From Aureobasidium sp. EXF-3400 (taxonomy: Eukaryota > Ascomycota > Dothideomycetes > Dothideales > Saccotheciaceae), in contig SWBL01000166.1 of NCBI GenBank assembly GCA_024195585.1, positions 1 through 64,000 on the forward strand: a DNA stretch of 64,000 nucleotides, written 5' to 3'. Every line of letters starts with the position of its first letter. The stretch's first letter is position 1. The notes under the pieces are model-generated. The model was not told the origin of the DNA. It saw nothing but the letters and a program-made list of their open reading frames with translations, and did not search any database. The translations under genes and the position numbers were made by a program. Of the stretch, positions 33,100 through 44,605 are shown piece after piece.

Positions 33100-35054
33100 A
33101 TGAAGGTGTCTTCTTCCGCCTGCGTGCTGGCCCTATGGGGCAGCATGGGCGTTCTCGCCGCTCCCGTTGATCCACCTAATGAAGTCGACGCCAAGAGCAA
33201 GGTCAGTCTGTCTTCAATACATACACGACGCGGCTACTGACATGATACAGGCCGCAAGCTTGTACTCAAAGTACAACCATCCCAGCCACACAGGATCCGT
33301 CGATCCACCTGCTGAGACCGACTTCTTGAGCAAGGTCAGTCTGTTCTCGATATACAAACGACGCGACTACTGACTTGACACAGTTCATCTCGGATGTGTC
33401 TTCAGAGTGGTACCCCGTCCAAACAGGATCTCTCAGCCCGTCCAACTCATCAACCCGTGCTTCTCATCACGTCTCGAAGCACCATAAGTCTGGTGAGGAC
33501 AAGTTCAAGACCAAGACCAAGACTGTCACTGAAGACTGCACCGCTTCCGATGATGTTGAAAGCTCCACGACTGTTGAAACGGTTTCTTCCACAAAGGTGC
33601 CTAAGACCACCACCGTCACCAAGATTCGTATCGATCTGGTGACTACCAAGTCTCTGCACAAGCCCAAGCACACCAAGCACCACTGGACCGAGACCGAGGT
33701 TGAGACCGAGACTGAGACTATCGAGTCGCCAATTCCCACCTCTTCCGAGTCTTCTGAGACCCACACTAAGCACCATAAGTCCAAGTCCAAGCACCACTCC
33801 AAGCACCACACCAAGCACAACACGACTGAGATTGTGGAAACTCCTGTGCCCACCTCAGTTGAGTCGTCTTCTCAGTCCTCGTCTGATACCTCTGTGCAAG
33901 AGGTTGTCGTTGTCACCACCGAGCAGGTCGAGGTTGTCACCACCGGTATTGAAGAGGTTGTGTCGACCATCACTCTCAGCGAGGGCGATAGCAGACTCTC
34001 AACCCTCACCACGGCATCTTCCACCGAGAGCAGCGATGTGGCACCATGGAGAACATCCGAGCCCTTCTTGCCATACTACATCACTCCTCTGCTCAACCCT
34101 GAAACGCCTTATCGTCCATGGATGTCATCTCACCTGCCTCCATTCTTATCCACCCACCTACCCAATTCTTTCTGGCATGGAACCGAGTCCGTTACAGACG
34201 ACTCGACCACTCGCACTGGCCACAAGACTAAGGAGCCTCCAAGCATCAACACCGTGGAGACTCCATCTTCGAGCTCCACTACCGAGTACATTCCCCACAT
34301 CACCGGCGCACCTGAGTTCCCTCCTACCGAGACGTTCGGCACAGATGAACTCGTCGAAACCCTCGTCGCCCGCGACAACGGCGACCCCGACAAGAAACGC
34401 GACAAGTACCTCAAACCCGACAAAGCAATGTCCAAACGCATGAGCCGCTGGAGCAAACACCACTCCCACGCAGAAGAAAAGAACTGGTCCCGCCACCTCA
34501 AACACGGAGTCAAGTCCCTCGAAGACCGCATCGAGTACGACGAAAAGCACTCCAAAAAGCACAAGACCACTCTCGCTGCTGCCCTTCCCGCCGTCGAAAC
34601 CCCCGTTGCTGCCATCCAAGCCCGCAACGACCACGGCGACCCAGAGAAAAAGTACCAAAAGAAAATGTTCATCGCCAGTAAAGTATACAGTAAATTCGAA
34701 TCTCTAGCCGACAGCAGATACGAAAAGCAACAAAGCAAGGCAATGAAGAAATCCAGCAAAGCGCGCGAAAAGTCCTTGGCTAAAGAGAGACAATCTGAAG
34801 AAAAGGCTTTCAGCAAGGAACTCAAGTCTAGAATCAAGAACCAGAAGGAAGAAGATGGGTATGGTGGTTTGGCTGCTAGGGAAATCATGTCGACTCCTAG
34901 AAAAGCACCTGCTCAAGCTACTGCTACTGTTACTGTTATGCAGACTGTGGGGGGAGGAAACTATAATGGTACTGGTACGTTGTCGACTTCGTGGAGAACG
35001 AAGCATGCTAGTAAGACTGCTAGTTTGTCGACCACTGTTGGTGGTGGCAACTAA
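33100..35054 (+). CDS. Secreted Lys/His/Ser/Thr-rich protein with duplicated exon-intron unit
   Basis: Exons 33100-33201, 33251-33334, 33384-35054 give 618 residues. A signal peptide (MKVSSSACVLALWGSMGVLA) is followed by APVDPPNEVDAKSK. Exon 2 repeats the end of exon 1 (VDPPAETDFLSK), and the two introns are about 82% identical, so exon and intron were duplicated together. The middle is Thr/Val/Glu-rich with His/Lys clusters (HHKSKSKHHSKHHTKH). The C-terminal half has two blocks starting ARDNGDPDKK and ARNDHGDPEKK, each followed by a very basic helical stretch, and several Lys-Arg pairs (DKKRDK, MSKRMSR) that could be Kex2 sites. It ends QTVGGGNYNG...VGGGN with no GPI tail. Family not recognised. 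A wall-associated or Kex2-processed secreted protein is possible. Confidence 0.78.
33163..33383 (+). repeat. Tandem exon-plus-intron duplication, unit 133 bp
   Basis: Copy A (33163-33250) and copy B (33296-33383) each hold the end of an exon (GATCCACCT...GAGCAAG) and a complete 49-nt intron. The introns match at 40 of 49 positions, including donor GTCAGTCTGT, branch CTACTGAC and acceptor ACAG. The start of exon 3 keeps a weaker third trace, with ACAGGATC in the same place as in exon 2. Confidence 0.9.
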
Positions 35055-35639
35055 AAAGCAGGAGAAGAGTTTGTGAAAGGAAGGAAGGAATGGGAAAATT
35101 GAATTTGTGGAGGAGAGTGATAGGAAGGGAAATTTGATGCTGCAGATGGAGAAAATGGAGGAAAAAGTGAAAGAAGAAAGGGAGGAAGAGGTAATGTTTA
35201 ATGTTTAATGGTATGTGATGGAGGATGCTTTTGTTTTATTTCTTTTCTCTGATTTCTTATGTAGACAAAAAGCTAATGAAAAAAGATACCGTTTTCTGGT
35301 CATTTGTCTTTTCTCATCAACAAATTGCTATGTGTGAGCATGGAGGAGGAATAGATCAGAAGGACCGTGATTTATACCTTCCCGATGGCCTGAGTTGTTA
35401 TCAATGGCTGTGTGATTCAATGTCCTTCGCACCCTCCTCCGATCTCAGCATCGTTCTGTCTTCACTCACCATACTCCCACAAGCAAAAAAGATTGATCTG
35501 ATGGTCTTGGAGATATTGGACTTACCCTCTGTTTTTGTATTCTTTTTTGGTTTCGTACCCACGCGATAACCACTTCGCCGCGTTCTTCTCTTCATCCCAG
35601 CATCATGAGATGAGCAGGAACCACCCTTCTCAATCAGAT

Positions 35640-36060
35640 GATAGGACGCAGAGTTGATGATTGATTTTTGAAATTGCCAGCACAGATGTGCCCGACAAAG
35701 AAGTGGACATGACCGAAGTCAGATCCAAACTCAAGCTTGCAAGACTTGATGATAAGTGAAGATTGCCGACACTGAAGTGCCTGACAAAGAAGATTGATAG
35801 AAGTCGTCGAAGAGGTATTCCCCAGACGAAGAAGTGTGCCGACCAAAGGCATAATGAAACCGACCGAAGGTCAGACTCGAGGTAAAGGCTGAAAGACTTG
35901 ATGATTGGTTGTTGAATATCGCCGAGAAGGTGTTCCCCAGACGAAGAAGATGTGTGCCGCTCCAAAGGCATAATGATAATGACCAAAGTCAGAATCGAAC
36001 TCAAGACTGAGTGAAGATAAGTGAAGAATTGCCGACACTGAAGTGCCTGACAATGAGGTG
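35640..36060. repeat. Degenerate higher-order repeat block
   Basis: A 37-38-base block (GATAAGTGAAGA, TTGCCGACACTGAAGTGCC, TGACAA) occurs almost unchanged at about 35751-35787 and 36016-36053. Between them a second block (CCCCAGACGAAGAA, then GTGTGCCG, CCAAAGGCATAATGA, GACC(G)AAAGTCAGA) occurs at about 35819-35876 and 35936-35994. GACCGAAGTCAGATCC near 35711 and AGACTTGATGAT at 35742 and 35889 add further echoes. The result is an interleaved array with a period of about 115-265 bp. Minus-strand frames through it are probably fortuitous. Confidence 0.72.
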
Positions 36061-36829
36061 TTTGCAATACTGGATTAGGTTAGCGATTACGGTATAGATG
36101 ACGGTGATGACCACCAGACCAAAGAGGTATGTTGTTGCAGGAAAGGGGGCTGAGGTGGTATTTATAGTTCGCTGAATGTACTGAAGAGAGACAAAGTACT
36201 TTTCACTGAGGGAGTGCTCTGCATATTAAGGTGAACATTGTGTGAATTTGAAGACTCGAAGGGAAAGGTCTCTCCCTCACATATATAAAATCTAGTATGA
36301 GACGATTGAAATACATGATACTGACCGGGACAGAATAAAATGCACGGAGAGAGGTTCGTTGAGCTGTGTTTTGATGGCCACGCTTGTGTTCATGGAAACA
36401 GTGTGTAGTACACGATAACGCCCTTCGCTGCGATAAGGGAGAAGGACGATTGTTATCAGAAAGTATACGCATGGCTTAATCACGAGGTACCGCACGTTAT
36501 ATAAACTAGCACACGTTATCTGTGGGTCTGTGGTTCACGGAGATGGTTGTTCATTGATTTGGTAGAGTAATGAAAAGAAGAAAATGTTGCTCGGCATCTT
36601 CATTCGGACATTAAAAAGCATATTGGTTCCCATCGAATCCTTCCTTCCCTTCTTAATCGTGGTCTTTAATGATTCTTTCGTTGGCTGTGTGGCCGGCACT
36701 CGTTCGTGATTCCAGCATCGATATCGGTACGGCGGCGTGGGTATTTAGTTCTTGAGGATGATCTTCGTGTATCGTATACGGGGGTATAATTGGTGTGCGG
36801 GCTCTTACTTGAAACGCAGTCTCAAGGGC

Positions 36830-36876
36830 CTAGAAGTGAAGAAAGTATTAGCGAAAGCAATATATGCCTTACTCAC
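36830..36876 (-). other. Candidate extra intron downstream of the DUF1996 stop
   Basis: On the minus strand, a GTGAGTAAGG donor at 36876, a GCTAATAC branch-like site and a TTCTAG acceptor ending at 36830 make a 47-nt intron about 60 bases past the stop. It could be a 3' UTR intron, or show that an alternative C-terminus exists. Confidence 0.4.
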
Positions 36877-36935
36877 CTGTCCGACCAGCGGCGAGGATCA
36901 TGTGTTCAGTATGGTCGAGATGGTCATCGAAGTGC

Positions 36936-38297
36936 TCATTGTTCACACTCGGTGCTTGTGGGTGCGTTGCCAGTGACAGTGGTAGTTGACTGCTCAGTAG
37001 TAGTGACAGTCTTTGTGGTCGTAGTGGTGGTCGTCCAGGTCTGCATGGTGGATGAGGCAGGCTTTGTAGTCGTCTTCAATGTTGAAGAAGCCTTTCTCGT
37101 GCTGGTGGTCATGGAGCTGCCGGCGGCGTTGCACTGTCCACCAACCACACCAGCAGCACAAGGCTTGCATTGAGGAGCAGGATTAACGGTGGTGATTGGG
37201 TTGCAGCCAGGCAGGGCGGAGAGGGGGCCATCGAGATCTTCAGGGAATTTGTTAGTAGTAGTGCATTGAGCCCAGTTCATGCTCGAGTCAAAGGTCACGC
37301 CGGAGCAGTCGCCGACATCGTGGGAGTCACAGGCATTGGAACCAGTAAGCAAGTTAGGCAGAACACCTTCTTGCCAGCCATTGAACTGCATACTTGTCAG
37401 AATGTGCTTGGTTCAAGTATTGACGATGAACTTACAAAGTCGGCGTGGAAGCCGTAGCCGGTGGGATCACCGTTGGAGAGCACGAACGAGTCGACTTCGA
37501 ACTCTCCCTCGAGACTTGACAGATCGTAGTTGTTCTCCATGAAGACATGAGGAAGTCTGATAGGGTGAGTATCAGGGCAAGCTCCGTTTCGGATGTCTCC
37601 AACAGGATAGGCAACGTGCGAGTAGGGAGAGTTGATGTTGAAGTCTTTGCCGTTCCAGCAGTGAGGGAACTCGATGGCGCCATTGAAGTAGGGGTACTGG
37701 GAGCAGGACGTGACGCCCTTGGGGAAACCACCTTGAGATCCCTGGTTCCATGAAGGAGTTTCATGGCAGATCCACTGAGTGATGTCATCCATGTTAGTAG
37801 GAGTGTGCTCTTGCGCAGCACGGATATAAGCGTTTCCAGCGGTCATACGGAAGCCCTTGGGGAACTCGAAGGGCTCGCGCATCTGGCCAGTGCCAGCATT
37901 GATGTAGTAGATCTGGTGACCATTGGTCTGGAATGATTGTGAGCAGTGTGATTGTTATACGCAGATTATTGAAACTCACAGGGACTCTGAGGTAGGTGCC
38001 GTTGTTGGCCTTGACATAGAGGGTAGGATGCCAGTAAGCGCTCTTGTCCTCGATGATAGGGTTACCATTGGCACGTCCGACGCTTGAGCAGGTTGACTTC
38101 TGTAGTGAATCGTAGTCTGAGTTCTGATCGATGTTACCGGCACCCATGAACTCGTGTGCATGCATACCAATGCCTCCAGGAGAGACAATAGGATCTATGC
38201 GCGAGACAACGGTGTCTCTACCATAGAGAACGAAGAACTGCGCAGACGTACTGCCTGCAGTCAGCGCGAGAAGTGCAACAGTGGTGCTCTTCATCAT
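36936..38297 (-). CDS. Secreted DUF1996 protein
   Basis: Exons 38297-37980, 37927-37436, 37385-36936 (introns 37979-37928 and 37435-37386) give 419 residues. Signal peptide MMKSTTVALLALTAGSTSA. The DUF1996 domain covers about 20-330: RDTVVSRIDPIVSPGGIGMH followed by AHEFMGAGN, KSAYWHPTLYVKANNGTYLR, GFRMTAGNA, PHCWNGKDFN, HVAYPVGD, CPDTHPIRLPHVF, GYGFHADFFNGWQEGVL. The tail is Cys- and then Thr-rich (CKPCAAGVVGGQC; about 60 residues dominated by Thr, Ser and Lys), ending TSTECEQ. Such proteins are secreted, often on plant biomass, and their activity is unknown. The alternating His and acidic residues hint at metal binding, which is inference. The 3' flank carries further splice-like signals. 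Confidence 0.9.
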
Positions 38298-38968
38298 GTA
38301 TGTGTAAGTGATTGTGGATTTGATGAGATTGTAAGTAGAAAAGTCTTGAGAAAGGATAGCGCAGAGCACAGTGAAGAAGAAAAGAGTGATGGGAACGAGC
38401 GTGATGGTCGATATAAATTCAAGGAAGGGTCCAAGTGAACGTTGCGTTGGCTGGCTGTTCGTCGACGTTGACCGTTGAAAGCACTCCCGGACAACAGCGG
38501 CCGAGTGACGACGAAGTAGCGAAGCGATACACAACTTTTATCCTGGTCGTCATGGGAAATATCTTTTTCTCATAGGCAGTGCTGTAAGAGGCGTCACCGG
38601 ATCTCATAACCCGGGTGATAGCTTCTGCGATTTGGTTGATAGACCGATTCCTCAAGATTCTGGACTGCCGGGCACGCCCTGCATCTTGATATCTCCTGCA
38701 TGCATTTGCATATCTCGTCGATTAGCAGATAACTTGAACCAGCTGGTTGGAGACAATATAGTGAGAGAAATCTTGCGTGTCAATTACCTCAGGGCATATT
38801 AAATTTTTGACTTGTTAAGAAAATAGAAACAATCAAAACATTTTATGTGCAAATGGCGCCGTGTACCCAAGCTAACTAAAACATGACCCGTTGCAAAGAA
38901 CAAACTCAACTATGCAATGAGATACAAAACGCCGCCGAATGCAAATGCTACCCCCGCTCATTCTCCTC
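38298..38968. other. Intergenic region
   Basis: 671 bases with the DUF1996 promoter (near 38298-38550) and the 3' flank of the class V chitin synthase, including an AT-rich stretch at 38790-38850. No gene seen. Confidence 0.4.
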
Positions 38969-41900
38969 CTACAGCTGTCCACTAAGAATGGCTTCTGTGG
39001 CGGAGCCAATGTATGCTCTCTTAGCATCAAGCGGCACGCCGAATCGTCTTTCCAACTCGGACTTTACACTCTTCTTCGTGATGGTCATGAGGTCGGTCTT
39101 GGCCAGGATATCGCGGATCTCGGCGAGAATGGCGTCGTCGCTTGGAAGAGGCATGTCTGTCATCTCTACAGAGTTCGGGCTGTAACCTCCAGCCATCATT
39201 CCCATCTCACTTGGTGCAAGACTGATGCGCGACTGGTTGCCGAAGGGTCCCTGTGGCACGCCCAATGTTGACATGGGGCGCGAAGGTGGGTAGTCGTAGA
39301 CAGAGCCGCCCATACCAGGGTAGGCTGACTTGGTCGCATACGACACACCGGTAACGCCGGAGATTGCAGAACGAGCGTCGTCATCACGAGAAGTCTGCGC
39401 TTCCCAAAGCTCGGCCTGGTAGTCCTCCCATCTCTTCTTCGGAATGCTGGCGGGGTCGAACTTGCCCTCATCAGAAACAACAACCTGTTTACCCTTCTCT
39501 CCAGTGACGACACGAGTGTTACCCCACGAGAAATCGTCCATGTGCCAGAACGAGTAGAGGGGAAGTGCCATGGAGAAGACTGGCGTAGCAATCAAGTAGA
39601 TGATCATCCAACCGACCATCTCCCACTTGCGACGGATGATGAAGACTAACGCTTGCATACCATAGACGGCCACCAACATGATAATGGCAATGGTCGAGAC
39701 ACCGGTAGGATCCTGTCCAATACGAACAAAGATGTACACCAGGTATCCGACCAAGACAGGCTGAATAACAGTCGAGAGCAGGTCAAGAATAACAACGAAT
39801 CTCATACTGAAACAGCAGAAACCGCAAAGCTGAGACAGAGATGTCAGCTCGAAGAGGTTGTGCACAGTGGAGTTGATCCAACGACGACGTTGTGACATGA
39901 AGACTGTCCAGCTGTCAGGTGCGATAGTCCAGGCGTGAGCGCGCATAATAAACTTGGTCTTGTAAGAAGGATGCCACTTCATCAGAAGGGTCGTCAAGTA
40001 TCTATCTTCTCCCAAATGCAGCAAGTTCTTGGTGTGAAGAGTATCGACACGAATTTCGGCGTACATCTCGACAACCTCCTTAGAAACGAAGAGAGGCTTG
40101 CCGGATGCTGCATCGCGGATGCGGTACATGGAGAAACAACCAGGCAAACAGGTGACCGAGCCGAAGAGCGATTCGAAAGCCTTGATCAGGTTGTGCGAAA
40201 TGTAGTACTCGTACACTTGCATCATAGTGACAATGGAGTGCTTAGCGTTAGTCAGGGCCGTCTCACCACAAACACCGATAAGGCGTGTATCGTGGAGGAA
40301 TGAGGCGACGAATCGTGTGGCTGAATCAGGAGCAACAACAGTATCTGCATCGATTTGCAGCAAGAACTCGTAGAATGTCGGGTTGACACCAATGATGTTT
40401 CGGATGTGATGGTACATCTCGAGTTCCATAGGAGCCATTGGCAGGTTGTAGTGAATTCTGTTCAGGAATCTCATCAAGACCATCTGAGAATCACGCTTAC
40501 CACGGTTACCAGGTCTTCCGACTTCAGCAGGTCTACCGATCTTGACGATGACCATGAATGGAACGATATGACCTTGAACTTCGTAGAGACCAGAGTAGAT
40601 CTTGCCCATGTTGTGCTGCTTCTGACCTTCACCCAAACTCTCGAAACTCAATGGCTCCGGGTCGACAGTTTCGGGAACGCCAAGAATATCGAGAACGATA
40701 CGGGGAGTGGGACGATCGTTGCCTTGACCAATAATCATACCATCACAGACGATGAGTAGAAGTTTGCGCTTGTCATCATACTTCATCCTAGCGGCTGAAT
40801 CAATGGCACGACGCAGAGAATCTTCGTCTTCGGTGTATGCTGGCACAGTGCAGATAATGAACTTGTCGAGGTTCTCTGGAACGTTCTTGCCACCAAATTG
40901 AAGGGCAGCAAGGAACTTGACACCAATGACCGCGATCAAGAACATTGAGATTCCAAGCAAGAGATAAGTGGCAAACAAACACTTGGTCGAGTTTCTGGTG
41001 TCAACATCGGCCACGTAGAAAAGGTTGTCGAGGCAGATCTGCATGCGGTTCTTGAGGTCTACGGTCATTCCAAGGTTGTTCCAGTCGTCAGACACGTCCT
41101 GGCCAGCGTGTTGCTGCCAAAGATTGACCACACGTTGGTCCATGAAGTCCGTGTTGGGTTTGGTTTCAGGCTGGTCATATCCATCCGGGTATCGATTAGT
41201 ACGACCACCCACGATGTAATCTGTAAAGTCGTAGATTCTTCCGTTGAGAATGGCAATGGACTGTTGCTTTTTGCCCTGTTTCTTGACGTAACCGGCAGTG
41301 TAACCGATGGCACCCTTTCTGTAGTTCTGGTTCATGAAATGCATCTGTTGTGCAAACCAGTCTGGACGAGAGTCGTTGGTAAACCAACGGAAATCGTGGT
41401 ATATAGCATGGACATCAGTGCCGCTGGTAGTCGAAGTTTGACCAGTGTAGTTGGTGCTCTTGTAATTCAGTTGAACAGAGGGGTCAATGCCATTGTCGTC
41501 CGTACCAGGACAGAGAGCGGATACTTGGACAGGGAAGAGGTTGGACGCGTCGAGACCAGCGTACTTCTCCAGAGCAGATGTTGGGACGATGTTGGGATAA
41601 TGAACTGACTCGAAATTGCCAAGATTGAAGACGACACCACGGATGGCAATGTAGGAAGAGTGACCGTCTTTGCCGTCATGGGATGCAAGTTCAGCGGCCG
41701 AGAAAACGTGTTGTGTCGGACAAATGAGCGCAGGGAAACCGATCATGAGGAATAAGAAACTGCCACAAGCAAGCCAAATCATAAAGTTGATGGCCACCTT
41801 CTCTCTCCAGGCCATACGGATGTCGGGACGAGGCATGCGGCCAATGATGCGAACGAATACGTCAGGGATCCACCAAGTGAAAAGATAGACAAGGAATACC

Positions 41901-44605
41901 CATCTCTTGCGAGCACCTGTAACAGGTATCTCCTCGATTGCTGCTACCTTGGCCTCGTTACCCTTCTCTGCGAGTTGCGAGCGAGTTTCAAGATTTTGGA
42001 ACATGTCACCTCCATGGAAGGCCGAGGCACCGGCTTCAGATTTGGCGTCAAGATCGCGGCTTCCGAAGTAACCTGCTACTTTGTCGTCGTGGTAGAAAGC
42101 GCCAGGTGATGGAGTGACAGCACCGAGGAGGTTGAGGTTGGAGTCATTGCGACCATTGCGAGCGTGATCGGGAGACAGCATACCCTCCTGCTCTCCATAG
42201 GTCATCTGCTCGTGCATGCCAGCAGGAGCTACGTCGAGATCACTGACTCGCGCAATCTGGCGCCAGCAGCGCTCGCTGAGGAAGACACCAGTACTGCCAA
42301 CTCTTGCTTCATTGCCAGGCCAGATCTTCTCGTCCAGGATCATTTCTGCCTTTTCCTTGTCAGTGCCCACAACAGAAACATCGCCCTCAGCGACACCCAA
42401 GAATTCACTGAAAGGCATGAAGACGCTGAAATCGGCGTTGCGTAGGCGCTGACTGATCTCCGCAATACCAAGTGTTTGCATCTGGGTACGGACACATTTG
42501 CTGTCGAATTGGTTGGCAATTCTGCGATCGTTGGGTTTCAAACAGAACACAAAGTATGGGTTGGTGCGAGGGTCCGACAAAGACTTGGAAATGTTGTCGA
42601 GGGAAGACAGGAATTGAGCAGCAGCGCCTTGTTGCTGTTCAGGCTCACCTCCCTTGCGAGAGCGAGAAACACTTCTCTTGCCATTATCGCTGTCTTGTCT
42701 CGTGGCACCGAGTCTTGCAGGACGCTCGCCAGTGCGCTTGGCCATACTAGGCATTCTCGAAGGTTTCGAGGCGACCGAAGCTTGCATGACTGCAGAACGA
42801 TCCTTGGGATGGACGACCTTGCTCAAAGCTTCCTGTCCGAAGAGATCACTGATGAACGAGTTCGAGGATGTGTTGATTAGGTTCATGAGGTCGCCAGAGA
42901 TGATCTCACCGTTGGCTTCGAGGAGGTTCTCGACAGGGTAGTCGACTTCGCCGGCGTAATGTCTGACGGTGAATGTAGCATGTGCATTACGAGTAGCGAA
43001 GTTGTTTCCAGGAAGAGTCTGGGTAGCAGGGCCAGCCTCAATGGCGGGATTCTTGCCCTCGAAACGTCTCCTGAGACTCTCAAGGAACTGCTGATCGGTT
43101 TTGCCACGGCGCATCTGATCATCCAGGATACTTAGAAGGCCGTTGCCAGATTTTAGCAGACCCTTAACAGCATCGGTGTTGTCGAAGTAGCTGGTTGCAG
43201 GCACGCTGACTTCTTCAGTCTCGAGGAGGTCGGCCTTGCGCTCGAAGAAGCTCTGCAAACAGAAGTTGTAGAGCGATTCGGATGCTGCATTGTTCAGGAG
43301 CTGGTCCAGTACGGAACCCGTAGAAGAAGACTGTGCGAAGCCTGGGAAATCAACAATGGAAATGGTGTTGGCAATGGCATCCTCTGCCGAGCAAATCTTC
43401 TGGTTGATACGCTCGATGATGTAGGCGACGAAGAGCGAGTACAAGGTGCGTGCAAGCTCATCTGCGTTGTCCCGAGCACCCTTGGGATCCAGCATGACGG
43501 TAACGCGCTCACGGTGCAACTTCTTCGTGCGATATCCAAGACTCTCTTCCAAATGTCTCTCAGAAACACCGAGGAAAGCTGCTACAATGTGAAGAGTTTC
43601 CCTGTTCTTAACCGAGGTGACGTCCTCACCTCCCTCGTGCGAGTAACCACCACTGTCATCAGCTGATGGTGTAGTGGACTGAGTTGTAACGAATTCAAGC
43701 TGGCCAATGTGCAGGATACAGGCGAGCATCTCGCACATATGAGCAATCTCATCGCGAGGGAATTCTAGCTTGCGTAGAGCCGTCTTGAAGTGTTGGAATC
43801 CTTCAGCATCGTTGATACCAACCTTGAGCTGACTGGGATGTCCCAAGTATCTCCATCTCTTTGCGCCGCCAGTACCAAGCGAGTGTCTGTTGTTGGCAGG
43901 ACCTGCCTGATCAAGACCAAGATGCTCCTTCTCTTGCGGACTGGTACCGGCCAGAAGGTAGTAGAGGACGTGGAAGTTGCGCTCGCCAGGGGGGATGGTG
44001 GCGACTCTGCTGCGCTCGAGACGGTGGTCGAGCAGCTTTCCACCAACGAGGGTTGGATGAAGACTGGAGGATGTGTCGTATTGGAGTTCGAAGAATAGAC
44101 CAGCTTTGGAGGCGGTGGGAGTGGTGACAGATTTGGTGGTGGTCAGAGTGTCGAAAACAAAAGCGGCGTAGGACAGCTTGTTGGACAGTGGCGTCGATGT
44201 GTAGGTCAATAAGGCAGACAGAACGTGCGAGCGGAGGGTTGTCTTGCCTGAGCCGGTTTCACCGCTGTGTACAGGTTAGAGAAGAACGTGGGCATTTGTG
44301 TCACAAGGACGGAAGGACACATACAGAAAGACGACGGCCTGGTTCTCCTGTCTAGCTCCTAGACGGGTATATGCCCTCGAAGCCAGCTCCTCAGCGGCGC
44401 CCATAGCGCTGCCTTCTTTTGAGCCATCCGGGCCCTTTGCCGAAGATGTGTATGTGTTGAGGGCGATGATGGCGTGTGATGACAACTGAGCCGTGGGCAG
44501 CGAGACATGGAATCTGCTGGCCAGGTGTGCTGTCAAGTGGCTATCATCCTGAAGATGAGCAGGAAGCGCAGGCAGTGAAGCCTGAGCGTGAGCAGGGACA
44601 GCCAT
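38969..44605 (-). CDS. csmA: Class V chitin synthase with N-terminal myosin motor-like domain
   Basis: Processive membrane glycosyltransferase that polymerises UDP-GlcNAc into wall chitin at hyphal tips and septa. Exons 44605-44325 and 44264-38969 (intron 44324-44265, phase 2) give 1,858 residues. The motor-like head is about 1-770. The P-loop GETGSGKTT (about 95-103) is assembled at the splice site, and switch II is DFPGFA. The usual switch I NxxSSRFGK is replaced by [16 protein letters not shown] cytochrome b5-like segment follows near 960 ([11 protein letters not shown]). The chitin synthase core lies at about 1,225-1,650: [37 protein letters not shown] and the catalytic [13 protein letters not shown] near 1,552. 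Flanking membrane segments and a C-terminal DEK_C-like helix (about 1,800-1,858) complete the class V layout. Head to head with the class VII gene. Confidence 0.96.

Larger units (their letters stand above)
35055..36935. other. Intergenic region with repeats
   Basis: 1.9 kb between the Lys/His-rich gene and the end of the DUF1996 gene. Its first 200 bases are purine-rich (GGAAGG, GAGGAAG runs). 35640-36060 is a repeat block. TATA-like tracts occur near 36281 and 36499. Frames on the minus strand follow the repeat and lack protein character. Confidence 0.45.

Noticed and set aside
35630..36067. 145-codon minus-strand frame through the repeat block
   Set aside because: Composition is irregular, and the frame follows the DNA repeats without conserving them as protein units. 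No start context or splice partners.
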